Below, one piece after another: positions 26,147 through 34,450 of a DNA stretch of 64,000 bases. Under the pieces are notes generated by a model that was given only the letters and a program-made list of their open reading frames with translations, was not told the DNA's origin and did no database searches. The stretch covers positions 62,001 to 126,000 of the forward strand of contig DASVQB010000003.1 in the NCBI GenBank assembly GCA_036389295.1. Direction: 5' to 3'. Position numbers and translations under genes: made by a program. Each line of letters opens with the position of its first letter. The first letter of the stretch is position 1. The DNA is from AC-37 sp036389295 (GTDB lineage Bacteria > Actinomycetota > Thermoleophilia > Solirubrobacterales > Thermoleophilaceae).

Positions 26147-26919
26147 GCGCGCGGCTCGGAGTGGTGGGCGGCGACCGCGCGATCGGGCTGGCGGGCCACG
26201 CGCCCGCCGCTGGGACCGACCTCGTGGTCGAGCTGGCGGAGCCGGGCGCGGGGGACTCCGCCGGCACCGCGCCCGCCGTGCGATGGATCGGCGGCCCGGC
26301 GGAGGGCGACGGCCGACCGCCCGCCCTCGGCCCGCCGCCCGGCGACGCCCTGCCGCCCGGCGACGCCCCGCCGACCGGCGACGCCCCGCCGCCCGGCGGC
26401 GCGGCCCCCCCGCGGCTCGTGGCCACCGCCGGCGACGGGCTCTGGAGCCGCGCGCCGTGGCCCGCCCGCGACGAGCTGTTCGACCTGCCGGCGCCCCCCG
26501 CGCCCCGCGTCCTCGTCGCCGGCCGCGACGCCGAGCGGCGCGCGGCGGTCCTCGACAAGCTCGGCTCGCGCGGGCTGCCGTGCGCGGGCGCGGAGCTGCT
26601 CGACGCGGCCGGCCTCGCGTCCGCCTCGGCCGTCGCGCTGCTCGACGCGGCCGGCGGCGCGCTCCCGGCCGAGGCGCCCGCCGTCCTCGCCGCCCGCCGC
26701 GTCCTGATCGCGCCGCGGTGCGAGGTCGGCTTCGGGCTCCTCGCCGGCACCGACCACCTCGCGTTCACGACCGAGGACGACGTGGTGCAGTACGCCGACG
26801 CGGTGCTCTCGTTCCCCCGCTCGTTCGAGCAGGTCGCGGTCCTCGGCGCGCTGGCGGCCGAGCGCCACCGCGCGTCCGTCGTGTACGGCCGCCTCGCCGC
26901 CGAGCTGGCGGGCGGCTGA
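26143..26919 (+). CDS. hypothetical protein with PPGDA repeats, GT-like C-terminus
   Basis: 258 residues, function not recognised. After an N-terminal strand (LGVVGGDRAI) comes a Pro-rich linker with three 18-bp repeats encoding PPGDA(L/P). A C-terminal alpha/beta part contains RVLIAPRCEVGFGLLAGTDHLAF and ADAVLSFP followed by a helix ending VYGRLAAELAGG. That tail resembles the end of CgeB-like or GT1 transferases (a weak call from pattern only). GTG start overlaps the GT4 stop. It ends 5 bp before the converging wzm gene. Confidence 0.6.
   Translation: MSARLGVVGGDRAIGLAGHAPAAGTDLVVELAEPGAGDSAGTAPAVRWIGGPAEGDGRPPALGPPPGDALPPGDAPPTGDAPPPGGAAPPRLVATAGDGLWSRAPWPARDELFDLPAPPAPRVLVAGRDAERRAAVLDKLGSRGLPCAGAELLDAAGLASASAVALLDAAGGALPAEAPAVLAARRVLIAPRCEVGFGLLAGTDHLAFTTEDDVVQYADAVLSFPRSFEQVAVLGALAAERHRASVVYGRLAAELAGG
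26335..26400 (+). repeat. 18-bp tandem repeat, 3.7 copies
   Basis: Three near-identical units (CCGCCCGGCGACGCCCNG) and a partial fourth, in frame inside the preceding gene. Two substitutions separate the copies. Encodes a flexible PPGDA linker; copy number could vary by slippage. Confidence 0.85.
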
Positions 26920-26924
26920 GCCGC

Positions 26925-27782
26925 TCAGAGCTGCTCGGCTATCCGCGGCGCCTCGCGGTTGAACAGCCAGAAGCCGAGCGCGATCGAGACGAGCACGATC
27001 CCGCCCGGGATCAGCAGGCGGACCGGGTCGCCGATCGCGTCGGCGGCGCTCATCGCGCTCGGGTCGACGACCGCGTGCCGCCCCTGCTCGAGGATCGCCG
27101 CGAGCGGGTTGCACATCACGTACGGCGTCCAGGCCTTGTTCGGGATCTGCTCGATCGGATAGATCACCGGCGACGCGTAGAAGACGGCCTGGACCACGAC
27201 CTCCCAGATCGGCTTCACGTCGCGGAAGCGGACGTAGAGCGCGGACAGCAGCATCGACAGCCCGACCGCCCACGCCCCCAGTGCGAGCAGGAGCAGCGGG
27301 TACTCGAGCCACGAGAGCCGCGGCTCGATCCCCTGCGCGACCGCGAACACCGCCACCGCGACCAGGTTGAGCAGCAGGTTGAAGTAGGCCGTGAGGACGA
27401 CGGCGAGCGGCACGACCATCCGCGGGAAGTGGATCTTCCGCACGAGGTTCTCCCGGTCGACCAGCGAGCTGACCGCGCCGCCGGTCGCCTCGGCGAAGAA
27501 CGTGAACGTCACGATCGCGAGCAGCAGCACCACCGCGAAGTGCGGCGCCTGCTGGCCGATCCGCACGAACTCCGTGAACACGAGGTACAGGACGCCGAAC
27601 AGCATCAGCGGACGCATCAGCTGCCACAGGTAGCCGAGCGCCGAGCCGAAGAAGCGCAGCTTGAACTCGGTGACGGCGAGGGTCCAGGTGAGGTGCAGGA
27701 AGCGCCCCCAGTCGCCGCCGAGCGCGGACGGGCCGCGGATCCGGCGCCCGAAGGCCTCGGCCTCGGCGGCGCGCGCGCTCAC
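26925..27782 (-). CDS. wzm: ABC-2 type polysaccharide exporter permease
   Basis: 285 residues with six predicted membrane spans, the ABC-2/Wzm form. The cytoplasmic N-terminus (FLHLTWTLAVTEFKLRFFGSALGYLWQLMRPL) is the conserved amphipathic entry helix; VRKIHFPRMVVPLA and RFRDVKPIWEVVVQAVFYASPVIYP are typical Wzm segments. GTG start inside the stop of wzt (GTGA), so the two are coupled. Exports a complete undecaprenyl-linked chain together with Wzt. Confidence 0.92.
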   Translation of the reverse strand: MSARAAEAEAFGRRIRGPSALGGDWGRFLHLTWTLAVTEFKLRFFGSALGYLWQLMRPLMLFGVLYLVFTEFVRIGQQAPHFAVVLLLAIVTFTFFAEATGGAVSSLVDRENLVRKIHFPRMVVPLAVVLTAYFNLLLNLVAVAVFAVAQGIEPRLSWLEYPLLLLALGAWAVGLSMLLSALYVRFRDVKPIWEVVVQAVFYASPVIYPIEQIPNKAWTPYVMCNPLAAILEQGRHAVVDPSAMSAADAIGDPVRLLIPGGIVLVSIALGFWLFNREAPRIAEQL

Positions 27783-29029
27783 GGCGCCGCCCCCCGCGCC
27801 GGCGTCGTCGTGCGCTGGCCGGGCCGCTCGATCGACACGTCGTGGGGCAGGTCGACCAGGCCGCCCGACCGGTGCGTGCCGGTCACGACCACCGAGGCGA
27901 GCCGCGGCCGGCGGTCCATCAGGTCGCTGTCGCGCCGGGTCACCCACGGGGAGGCGAACACGCGGCCGGGCGCGAACGGGTTCTCGAAGCTGAGCGTGAA
28001 CACGACCTCGTCGCCCGGCTCGTACACGCCGGTGCGGTGGGTGACGGCGTCGGTGGAGGTCGCGAACAGCGGCAGGTGGGCCTCGTTCTCCAGGACGACC
28101 GCGATCGCGGGGTGCACGGTCGGCTCGTGGAAGACGACCCGCGCGTTCAGGCTGCACGGCCGTCCCTGCGGCAGGACCGTCTGGCGCTCGCCGTGCTCGT
28201 CGGCGAACCACGCCTCGACGATCTCGCCGCGCTGGTCGCCGTAGCGCTCCTCGCCCTCCTCCACGCGCCCGCCCTCGCGCCCGAAGTTGAGCTCGATGTA
28301 GTTGCTCGCCACCTCGTCCGGCTGGCCGATGATCCGGACCTCGCCGCGCTCGATCAGGAGCGCCCGGTGGCAGAACCGCTTGACCGCGCCCATGTCGTGC
28401 GTGACGAACAGGATCGTCTTCCCCTCGTCGCGCATGCGGTTGAAGACGTCGAAGCACTTCTGCTGGAACGCGGCGTCGCCGACGGCCAGCACCTCGTCGA
28501 TCAGGAGGATGTCGGCGTCGACCTCGATCATCACCGAGAACGCCAGCCGCACCTGCATCCCGGACGAGTAGTTCTTCAGCTTCAGGTCGACGAACTCCTC
28601 GAGCTCGGCGAACTCGATCACGCGCTCGAACCGGTCGCGGGCGTCCTTCGGCGAGAGCCCCAGCATCACGCCGTTCAGCGCCACGTTGTCGCGCGCCGCG
28701 AGGTCCGGGTTGAACCCGACGCCGAGCTCGATGAACGTCGACAGCCGGCCGTTCACGTAGATCGCGCCGCCGTCGACCCCGTAGATCCCCGCCATGCACT
28801 TGAGCAGCGTGCTCTTGCCGGAGCCGTTGCGCCCGACGATCCCGAAGAACTCGCCCGGCCGGACCGCGAACGAGACGTCCTTGAGCGCCTCGAAGCGGTC
28901 GTAGCTCGAGCGCCGGAACGGGTGAAGCGCGCGCTCCTTGAGCGTGTGGACCTGCTCCTGCGGCTTGCGGAAGGTCTTCGACACGCCGTCGACGACCACC
29001 GCGGGCAGCTCGCTCGGGGCCCCGCTCAC
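27779..29029 (-). CDS. wzt: ABC exporter ATPase with C-terminal glycan-binding domain
   Basis: 416 residues. ATPase domain: Walker A GRNGSGKS at 65-72, signature SSGM at 154-157, Walker B ILLIDE at 173-178, switch H210. After about residue 250 a beta-rich Wzt C-terminal domain follows (VVFTLSFENPFAPG and similar), which in the family recognises the terminal modification of the finished glycan chain and so sets length. This implies a capped O-polysaccharide-type chain. GTG start overlaps the upstream GT2 stop. Confidence 0.92.
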   Translation of the reverse strand: MSGAPSELPAVVVDGVSKTFRKPQEQVHTLKERALHPFRRSSYDRFEALKDVSFAVRPGEFFGIVGRNGSGKSTLLKCMAGIYGVDGGAIYVNGRLSTFIELGVGFNPDLAARDNVALNGVMLGLSPKDARDRFERVIEFAELEEFVDLKLKNYSSGMQVRLAFSVMIEVDADILLIDEVLAVGDAAFQQKCFDVFNRMRDEGKTILFVTHDMGAVKRFCHRALLIERGEVRIIGQPDEVASNYIELNFGREGGRVEEGEERYGDQRGEIVEAWFADEHGERQTVLPQGRPCSLNARVVFHEPTVHPAIAVVLENEAHLPLFATSTDAVTHRTGVYEPGDEVVFTLSFENPFAPGRVFASPWVTRRDSDLMDRRPRLASVVVTGTHRSGGLVDLPHDVSIERPGQRTTTPARGAAP

Positions 29030-29805
29030 CGGCCGAAATGTAGAAGGCGGTCGATTTCGCGGCGGGCCCTGGTCCGCACCTGCCGGCGCGGTCCCGGCGT
29101 GCGCGGGTGCAGGAGGACGAAGTGGGCGAACGCGGCCAGCTCCCACAGCTCCTGCTCGCGCTTGCGGTAGGTGATCCCGCGGTGCGGCTGCGGCCAGCGG
29201 TAGCGGACGAGCTGGCGGTGGACGTACGCGAACCGCCAGCCCGCGCGGGCCAGCCGCAGGTACATGTGGTAGTCCTCGACCATCCCGAGCCAGCCCGCGT
29301 AGCCGCCGATCCCGCGCAGCGCCGAGGTGCGCAGGGTGGCCGTCGGGCACGGGATCGGGCACTGCTCGGCGATCTTCGGGAACCGGTCCATCGGGTGCAC
29401 GGACGGGTCGCCGATGTAGTCGGTGTGCCCGGTCGGGTGCTCCAGGATCAGCGCGTTCGAGTACGCCAGTCCGACCTCCGGATCGTCGAAGCAGGGGAGG
29501 ATCGACTCGAGGTAGTGCGGCTCCCAGAGGTCGTCGGCGTCGAGCTGGGAGACGAGCGGCGCCCGCGCACGGGCGAGCGCGACGTTGCGCCCGCCGCCCA
29601 CGCCGTGGTTGCGCTCGGAGCGGAGGATCCGGACGCGGTCGTCGCCGATCCCCCCCAGCGCCTCCGCGACCGGCACGCGCGAGCCGTTGTCCACCACGAT
29701 CACCTCGAGGTCGCCGACGGTCTGCGCCAGCACGGACTCGACCGCCTCGCGGATCGTCGCCTCCGAGTTCAGGGCGGGCATGAGGACGCTGGTGCGAGGC
29801 GTCAC
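29026..29805 (-). CDS. glycosyltransferase family 2
   Basis: 259-residue GT-A enzyme with SVLMPALNSEATIREAVESV at the N-terminus, VDNGS at 38-42 and the metal-binding DADD at 89-92. GMVEDYHMYLRL is the likely catalytic-base region. GTG starts and overlapping stops link it tightly to the oxidase upstream and wzt downstream. Such a GT next to the ABC exporter often adds the primer or terminal residue; that is inference. Confidence 0.86.
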   Translation of the reverse strand: MTPRTSVLMPALNSEATIREAVESVLAQTVGDLEVIVVDNGSRVPVAEALGGIGDDRVRILRSERNHGVGGGRNVALARARAPLVSQLDADDLWEPHYLESILPCFDDPEVGLAYSNALILEHPTGHTDYIGDPSVHPMDRFPKIAEQCPIPCPTATLRTSALRGIGGYAGWLGMVEDYHMYLRLARAGWRFAYVHRQLVRYRWPQPHRGITYRKREQELWELAAFAHFVLLHPRTPGPRRQVRTRARREIDRLLHFGR

Positions 29806-31025
29806 GCGGCGTCCTCGAGCGCCCGGTCGGCCACGAGCCGGGCGATCGCCAGCGCGGACGTGGCGGCGGGGGACGGCGCGTTGCGGACGTGCAGCGCGCG
29901 CTCGGTCGCGTCGAACACGAAGTCGTCGAGCAGCCGGCCGTCGCGGCCGAGCGCCTGCGCGCGGACCCCGGCCGGGCCGCGGACCGCGTCGCCGGGCCGG
30001 ATCTCCGGCACGTAGCGCGCCGCGCCCGCGACCAGGGCGCGCGGGCGCACCGCGTGGTGGAGCTCGGTGAGGCCGGTGCGCCAGAAGCGCCGCACGAGCC
30101 GCCACGTGCCCGGCCAGGCGAGCGTCGCCGCGAGGTCGCTCGCCCGCACCCGGCCGAGCCCGTACGCGTCGCGCGCGCCCACCATCAGGGCGGTCGGGCC
30201 GATCGCGACCTCGCCGTCCAGCCCGCGCGTGAGGTGCACGCCGAGGAACGGGAGGGCGGGGTCCGGGACTGGGTAGATCAGCGATCTCACTAGGTGGCGC
30301 CGCTCGGGCCGCAGTCGCAGGAACGCACCGCGGAACGGGACGATGCGGGGATCGCGCGCGCCGCCCGCCGCGACCGCGAGCCGGTCGGACCACAGCCCGG
30401 CGCAGAAGACGGCCCTGCGCGCGCGGGTCTCGCCGCGCGAGTGCCGCAGCGCGATCCGCCGCGAGCCGGGCTCGGCGGACTCGACCGCGCAGCCGCGGTG
30501 CACCGGCACGCCCTCGTCCTCGAGGTCGAGCGCGAGCCGCTCCGCCACCCGGGCGAAGTCGACCACGCCGGTGGCCGGCGAGTGCAGCGCGGCGACGCCG
30601 GTCGCGTGCGGCTCGACCGCGCGCAGCCCGGCGGCGTCGAGCCGCCGCAGCCCCGGCACCCCGTTCGCACGGCCGCGCCGCTCGAGCTCGTCGAGCGCCG
30701 GCAGCTCGCGCTCGTCGACGGCGACGATCAGCTTGCCGCAGCGCTCGAACGGCACGCCGCTCCGCTCGCAGTACTCGTACAGGTCGCGCGCGCCCTCGAC
30801 GCACAGCCGGGCCTTGAGCGACCCGGGCGCGTAGTAGATGCCCGCGTGCACGACGCCGCTGTTGTGGCCGGTCTGGTGGCGGCCGACCTCGGTCTCGCGC
30901 TCGAGGACGCGCAGCGACAGGTCGGGCCGGCGGAGGCGCAGCTCGCGCGCCACGGCGAGCCCGAGGATGCCCCCGCCGACGACGGCGAGGTCGCATTCGC
31001 CCGACGGGTCGCGAAGGTCGGTCAC
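29802..31025 (-). CDS. lhgO: L-2-hydroxyglutarate oxidase-like FAD protein
   Basis: 407-residue FAD-dependent oxidoreductase of the DAO/LhgO family. The dinucleotide motif GGGILGL is at residues 17-23; RHQTGHNSGVVHAGIYYAPGS is the LhgO signature around the flavin. Further family segments are FCAGLWSDRL and PFLGVHLTRGLDGEVAIGP. The known reaction is L-2-hydroxyglutarate to 2-oxoglutarate with electrons to the quinone pool. First gene of a four-gene operon with a GT2 and wzt-wzm, an odd setting that may mean a different 2-hydroxy acid or glycan-linked substrate. GTG start 7 nt after TAGCCT. Confidence 0.85.
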   Translation of the reverse strand: MTDLRDPSGECDLAVVGGGILGLAVARELRLRRPDLSLRVLERETEVGRHQTGHNSGVVHAGIYYAPGSLKARLCVEGARDLYEYCERSGVPFERCGKLIVAVDERELPALDELERRGRANGVPGLRRLDAAGLRAVEPHATGVAALHSPATGVVDFARVAERLALDLEDEGVPVHRGCAVESAEPGSRRIALRHSRGETRARRAVFCAGLWSDRLAVAAGGARDPRIVPFRGAFLRLRPERRHLVRSLIYPVPDPALPFLGVHLTRGLDGEVAIGPTALMVGARDAYGLGRVRASDLAATLAWPGTWRLVRRFWRTGLTELHHAVRPRALVAGAARYVPEIRPGDAVRGPAGVRAQALGRDGRLLDDFVFDATERALHVRNAPSPAATSALAIARLVADRALEDAA

Positions 31026-31032
31026 GCGGCCG

Positions 31033-31038
31033 AGGCTA
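31033..31038 (-). promoter_or_regulatory. candidate -10 box TAGCCT for the lhgO-wzm operon
   Basis: Minus-strand TAnnnT box 7 nt before the lhgO GTG, in the 40-bp divergent gap with the serine hydrolase gene. Confidence 0.45.
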
Positions 31039-31065
31039 GCCGCGTGGCACAATCGCACCAGGGGG

Positions 31066-32724
31066 ATGAAGGCGGGACGCGACAGGATCCGTCGGGCGGC
31101 GAGCCGCGCGGTCGCGCTCGCGCTGCCGGTCGCGCTCCTGCTCGCCCTCGCCGCGCCGCTCGCCCTCGCGCCGGCGGCGGGCGCGGCCCAGCCCGACTGC
31201 GGCTTCCCGGGCACGGACTGGGGGCGCGCCGACCCCGAGTCGGTCGGGCTCGACCCCGACCGGCTCCAGGACGCGCTCGACTTCGCGACCCAGCGCCAGA
31301 GCGAGACGATCGCGGTCTACCGGCACGGCTGCCTCGTCGCCGAGGACCGCCTCGCCGACACCGCCCGCCAGCGGCGCTTCGAGAGCTTCAGCATGGCCAA
31401 GAGCGTCACCGCGATGCTCACCGGGCGCGCGGTCACGCTCGGCTACCTGTCGGTCGAGGACCCGGTCGGCGCGTTCGTGCCCGAGGCCGACGCCGCCCAC
31501 GGGGCGATCAGGGTGCGGGACCTCCTCACGATGAGCTCGGGCCTGCACTGGAACTTCTTCCGCGACTACAACGTGTTCACGCCGGGCGACCGGGTGAAGG
31601 ACGCGCTCACGCTGCCCTTCGACCACGAGCCGGGGACGTTCTTCGAGTACCACCAGAGCCCGGTGACGCTGCTCGCGAAGGTCGTCGAGCGGGCCGTGGG
31701 GGTCGACTACCAGCAGTTCGCCCAGGACCAGCTCTTCGGGCCGGTCGGGATCGCGCCGGACACGTGGAGCTGGGCCCGCGACGACGCCGGCAACACGCTC
31801 GGCTTCCACGGCCTGATGATGCGGCGCGACGACTTCGCGCGGCTCGGCCACCTGATGCGCCACCACGGCGTCTGGTCGGGCCGGCGGCTGATCTCCGAGC
31901 GCTACTTCGGCCAGGCGGTCGCGCCCAGCTCGAGCAACGCCGGCTACGGCTACCTGTTCTGGCTCAACTGCTGCAAGCCGCACGTGGCGCCGACGATCGA
32001 GACGCGCGACGTGCGCGACCACCGGCTCGTCGAGAGCCTGCCGGAGGACATGTACGCGATGGTCGGCTTCCAGGAGCAGCGGGTCTGGGTCCTGCCCGGT
32101 CTCGACATGATGGTCGTGCGGCTCGGCGTCACGGGGGACCGCGACCCGGGCGACGCCAGCCAGAGCATCTCGACGGCCGAGGCCGGCGAGTTCGAGCACG
32201 AGCTCGGCCGCCGGCTGATGCGCGCGGTGCGCGACGCGACGGTCCCGGACCCCGGCCCCTACAGCGGCCAGAGGGCGCTCGTCGCCGACCCCGACTACGG
32301 GCTGTTCAGGAGCGCCCTCGACGCACAGGACTTCACGGCCGCGCCGGGCACCGACGTCGAGCTCGGGCCGGCGGGGCCGCCGCGCGCCCGCACCCTGACG
32401 ATCCTGTCGTACCGGCTGCGGCCGTCGCGGAGGGGGGTGCTGCGGGTGAAGGTCGCCTGCCCGGCGCAGCCCGGCCGCGACTGCGCCGGGAAGCTTTCGC
32501 TGCGCGTGCGGCTCGTGCGCGGCAAGTACCTGTACGCGGGCGGCGCGCGGCTGTCGCTGCGCCGCGGGACGACCGGGAGGGTCGCGCTGCGGCTCGGCAG
32601 GCGGGCCGCCAGGGTGCTGGCGCGCCGCAAGCGGCTGAGCGGGTTCGCCAGCGCAGTGAACCGCGACGGCGCCGGGGGCGCGCGCACCCAGCGCGGCGTC
32701 CGGATCGGCCGCGCGCGGCGCTGA
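31066..32724 (+). CDS. secreted beta-lactamase-family serine hydrolase (paralogue 1)
   Basis: 552 residues. A long signal peptide (charged start, hydrophobic 13-40, AGAA) precedes a serine hydrolase domain of the class C beta-lactamase/CubicO family. The nucleophile motif is S109-MA-K112. The second motif, normally YxN, reads Y195-H-Q197 here, and the third region is GFQEQ. The C-terminal 140 residues form a beta-rich module with paired Cys (VKVACPAQPGRDCAGK) seen on exported proteins. About 60 per cent alike by eye to the gene at 34451. Likely an esterase or amidase on envelope material. ATG chosen before the signal peptide. Confidence 0.85.
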   Translation: MKAGRDRIRRAASRAVALALPVALLLALAAPLALAPAAGAAQPDCGFPGTDWGRADPESVGLDPDRLQDALDFATQRQSETIAVYRHGCLVAEDRLADTARQRRFESFSMAKSVTAMLTGRAVTLGYLSVEDPVGAFVPEADAAHGAIRVRDLLTMSSGLHWNFFRDYNVFTPGDRVKDALTLPFDHEPGTFFEYHQSPVTLLAKVVERAVGVDYQQFAQDQLFGPVGIAPDTWSWARDDAGNTLGFHGLMMRRDDFARLGHLMRHHGVWSGRRLISERYFGQAVAPSSSNAGYGYLFWLNCCKPHVAPTIETRDVRDHRLVESLPEDMYAMVGFQEQRVWVLPGLDMMVVRLGVTGDRDPGDASQSISTAEAGEFEHELGRRLMRAVRDATVPDPGPYSGQRALVADPDYGLFRSALDAQDFTAAPGTDVELGPAGPPRARTLTILSYRLRPSRRGVLRVKVACPAQPGRDCAGKLSLRVRLVRGKYLYAGGARLSLRRGTTGRVALRLGRRAARVLARRKRLSGFASAVNRDGAGGARTQRGVRIGRARR

Positions 32725-32751
32725 GGACGCCCCCGCCGGAGCGGGCCGGCG

Positions 32752-32771
32752 ACGCCCCGTTCGGGGGGCGT
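32752..32771 (+). terminator. GC hairpin without U-tract
   Basis: Seven-base perfect stem ACGCCCC / GGGGCGT with a 6-nt loop, 28 nt downstream of the serine hydrolase stop. No T-run follows, as is common for terminators in GC-rich actinobacteria. The remaining gap up to 32962 holds no gene. Confidence 0.5.
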
Positions 32772-32962
32772 AGTCCGCCGACGCGCACACCTTTCTCGCA
32801 AACAGCGGCATCGCCCGCCGTGCAGAGCCGCACGCGGCCTTGCGCCGCCTCGAGCCGCGGCTAGTTTCCGGTTCGGCGGAACGGGGACCGACCAGGGAGT
32901 ACCCCGGACTCGAACTCGGGTGCGGCGGACGGTAGAGCCGCCGGCTCGGAGGAAGGATCGCG

Positions 32963-34384
32963 ATGCCCCCCACGCGACTGTCGGCGCTCGACGCGTCGTT
33001 CCTGGCTGCGGAGACGCCCTCCGCGCACATGCACGTCGGCTGGGTCGCCGTGTTCGACCCGCCCGGCGACGGCCCGCGGCCGACCTTCGAGGACCTCCGC
33101 GACCACATCGCCACGCGGCTCGACCGCGCGCCCCGCTACCGGCAGCGCCTCGCGCCGGTCCCGCTCGGCGTGCACGACCCGGTGTGGGTCGACGACGACC
33201 GGTTCGACGTCGCCCGCCACGTGCTGCGCGCGCGCTCGTCGAACCTCGACGAGATCGCCGCCGCCGCCATGTCGACCCAGCTCGAGCGCAGCCGGCCGCT
33301 GTGGGAGTGCTGGGTCGCGCCGCGGCTCGACGACGGTCGGATGGCCGTCGTCGGGAAGGTGCATCACTGCATGGTCGACGGGATGGCGGCCGTCGAGCTG
33401 GCCGCGCTGCTGCTCGACGCGACTCCCGACCCGCCCCCCGCGGTGGCGGACGGTTGGCGCCCCGAGCCGGCGCCCGGCGCGGCGTCGCGGCTCGCCCGCG
33501 CGGTCGTGGACCGGACGCTCCAGGAGGCGAGCCTCGCGCGGCTTCCGGCGCGCATGCTCAGCTCGCCCGGGCGCATCGCGGACGCCGTGGGCGACGCCCG
33601 CCGGGCGGGGCTCTCGCTCGCGCGGTCGGTCCGCCCGACGCAGCCGAGCTCCACGCTGAACCCCGACATCTCGCCGCTCCGGCACCTGACGCGGCTCTCG
33701 CGGCCGATCGACGACCTCGAGCGGATCAAGTCCCACTTCGGCACGACGCTGAACGACGTCGTCCTCGCCGTCTGCGCCGGCGGGGTGCGGAGCTTCCTCG
33801 CGCGCCGCGGCGAGCCGCCGGTCCGGCTCAAGGCGATGGTCCCGTCCACCCGGCGCGACGCCGCCCAGGCGGGGGCGCTCGGGAACGGGATCTCGTTCCT
33901 GTTCCTCGACCTGCCGACGGATGACGGCGACCCGGTGCGGCGGCTCCAGACGGTCCATCGCGCGACGGCCGAGCGCAAGAGCGGCGGCGACTCGGAGGGC
34001 GGCGAGCTGCTCATCCGGGCGCTCGCCTACGCGCCGCACGTCGTCCAGCGCGCGCTCGCGCGCGTCGCGGCGAGCCCGCGGACGTTCAACCTCGTCGTGT
34101 CCAACATCCCCGGCCCGCGCGATCAGCTCTGGATGCTGGGCTGCCCGCTGCGCGAGGCGTACCCCGTGGTGCCGCTGGCGGAGGGGCACGCGCTCGCGAT
34201 CGGGGTGACGTCGGTGGGGGACGGCCTGCACTTCGGGCTCTACGCCGATCGCAAGACGCTCCCCGACGCACACGCGCTCGCGCGGCCGATCGACCGCGCG
34301 ATCGACGAGCTGCTGGCGCTGTGCGGCCCGCGACGCGGGTCGCGGCCGCGCGGCCGCAGCGGGCTGGTGCCGCTGCACGCCTGA
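32963..34384 (+). CDS. wax ester synthase / diacylglycerol acyltransferase (WS/DGAT)
   Basis: 473 residues, the usual length. N-terminal LSALDASFLAAETPSAHMHVG is the family opening, and the acyl-transfer motif HHxxxDG is complete at H134-H135 to D139-G140. FNLVVSNIPGP is a conserved C-terminal-domain motif and LNDVVLAV is also present. Such enzymes esterify long-chain alcohols or diacylglycerol with acyl-CoA at the inner membrane face, making storage lipid in actinobacteria. A strong GGAGGAAGGA ribosome site lies at 32948-32957. It sits between two paralogous secreted hydrolases. Confidence 0.93.
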   Translation: MPPTRLSALDASFLAAETPSAHMHVGWVAVFDPPGDGPRPTFEDLRDHIATRLDRAPRYRQRLAPVPLGVHDPVWVDDDRFDVARHVLRARSSNLDEIAAAAMSTQLERSRPLWECWVAPRLDDGRMAVVGKVHHCMVDGMAAVELAALLLDATPDPPPAVADGWRPEPAPGAASRLARAVVDRTLQEASLARLPARMLSSPGRIADAVGDARRAGLSLARSVRPTQPSSTLNPDISPLRHLTRLSRPIDDLERIKSHFGTTLNDVVLAVCAGGVRSFLARRGEPPVRLKAMVPSTRRDAAQAGALGNGISFLFLDLPTDDGDPVRRLQTVHRATAERKSGGDSEGGELLIRALAYAPHVVQRALARVAASPRTFNLVVSNIPGPRDQLWMLGCPLREAYPVVPLAEGHALAIGVTSVGDGLHFGLYADRKTLPDAHALARPIDRAIDELLALCGPRRGSRPRGRSGLVPLHA

Positions 34385-34397
34385 AGTCCCGCTTAGC

Positions 34398-34437
34398 CCC
34401 CCATATGGGGGATCTACCCGCCAGATGGTGGGACAAT
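34398..34437 (+). promoter_or_regulatory. palindrome pair and putative -10 before paralogue 2
   Basis: The 66-bp gap holds a perfect 14-bp palindrome CCCCCATATGGGGG (34398-34411) and a second imperfect one CCCGCC-AGAT-GGTGGG (34417-34432). A GACAAT box follows just before AATCGGG; a similar CACAATCG stands before paralogue 1 (31048-31055), so these may be the -10 elements. Likely an operator for an unknown regulator. Confidence 0.45.
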
Positions 34438-34450
34438 CGGGTGGAAGGAG

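Noticed and set aside
32895..32930. tRNA-like T-arm on the minus strand (CGAGTTCGAGTCCGG-like)
   Set aside because: Only the T-loop look is present; the stem does not pair and no acceptor, D or anticodon arm can be built around it.
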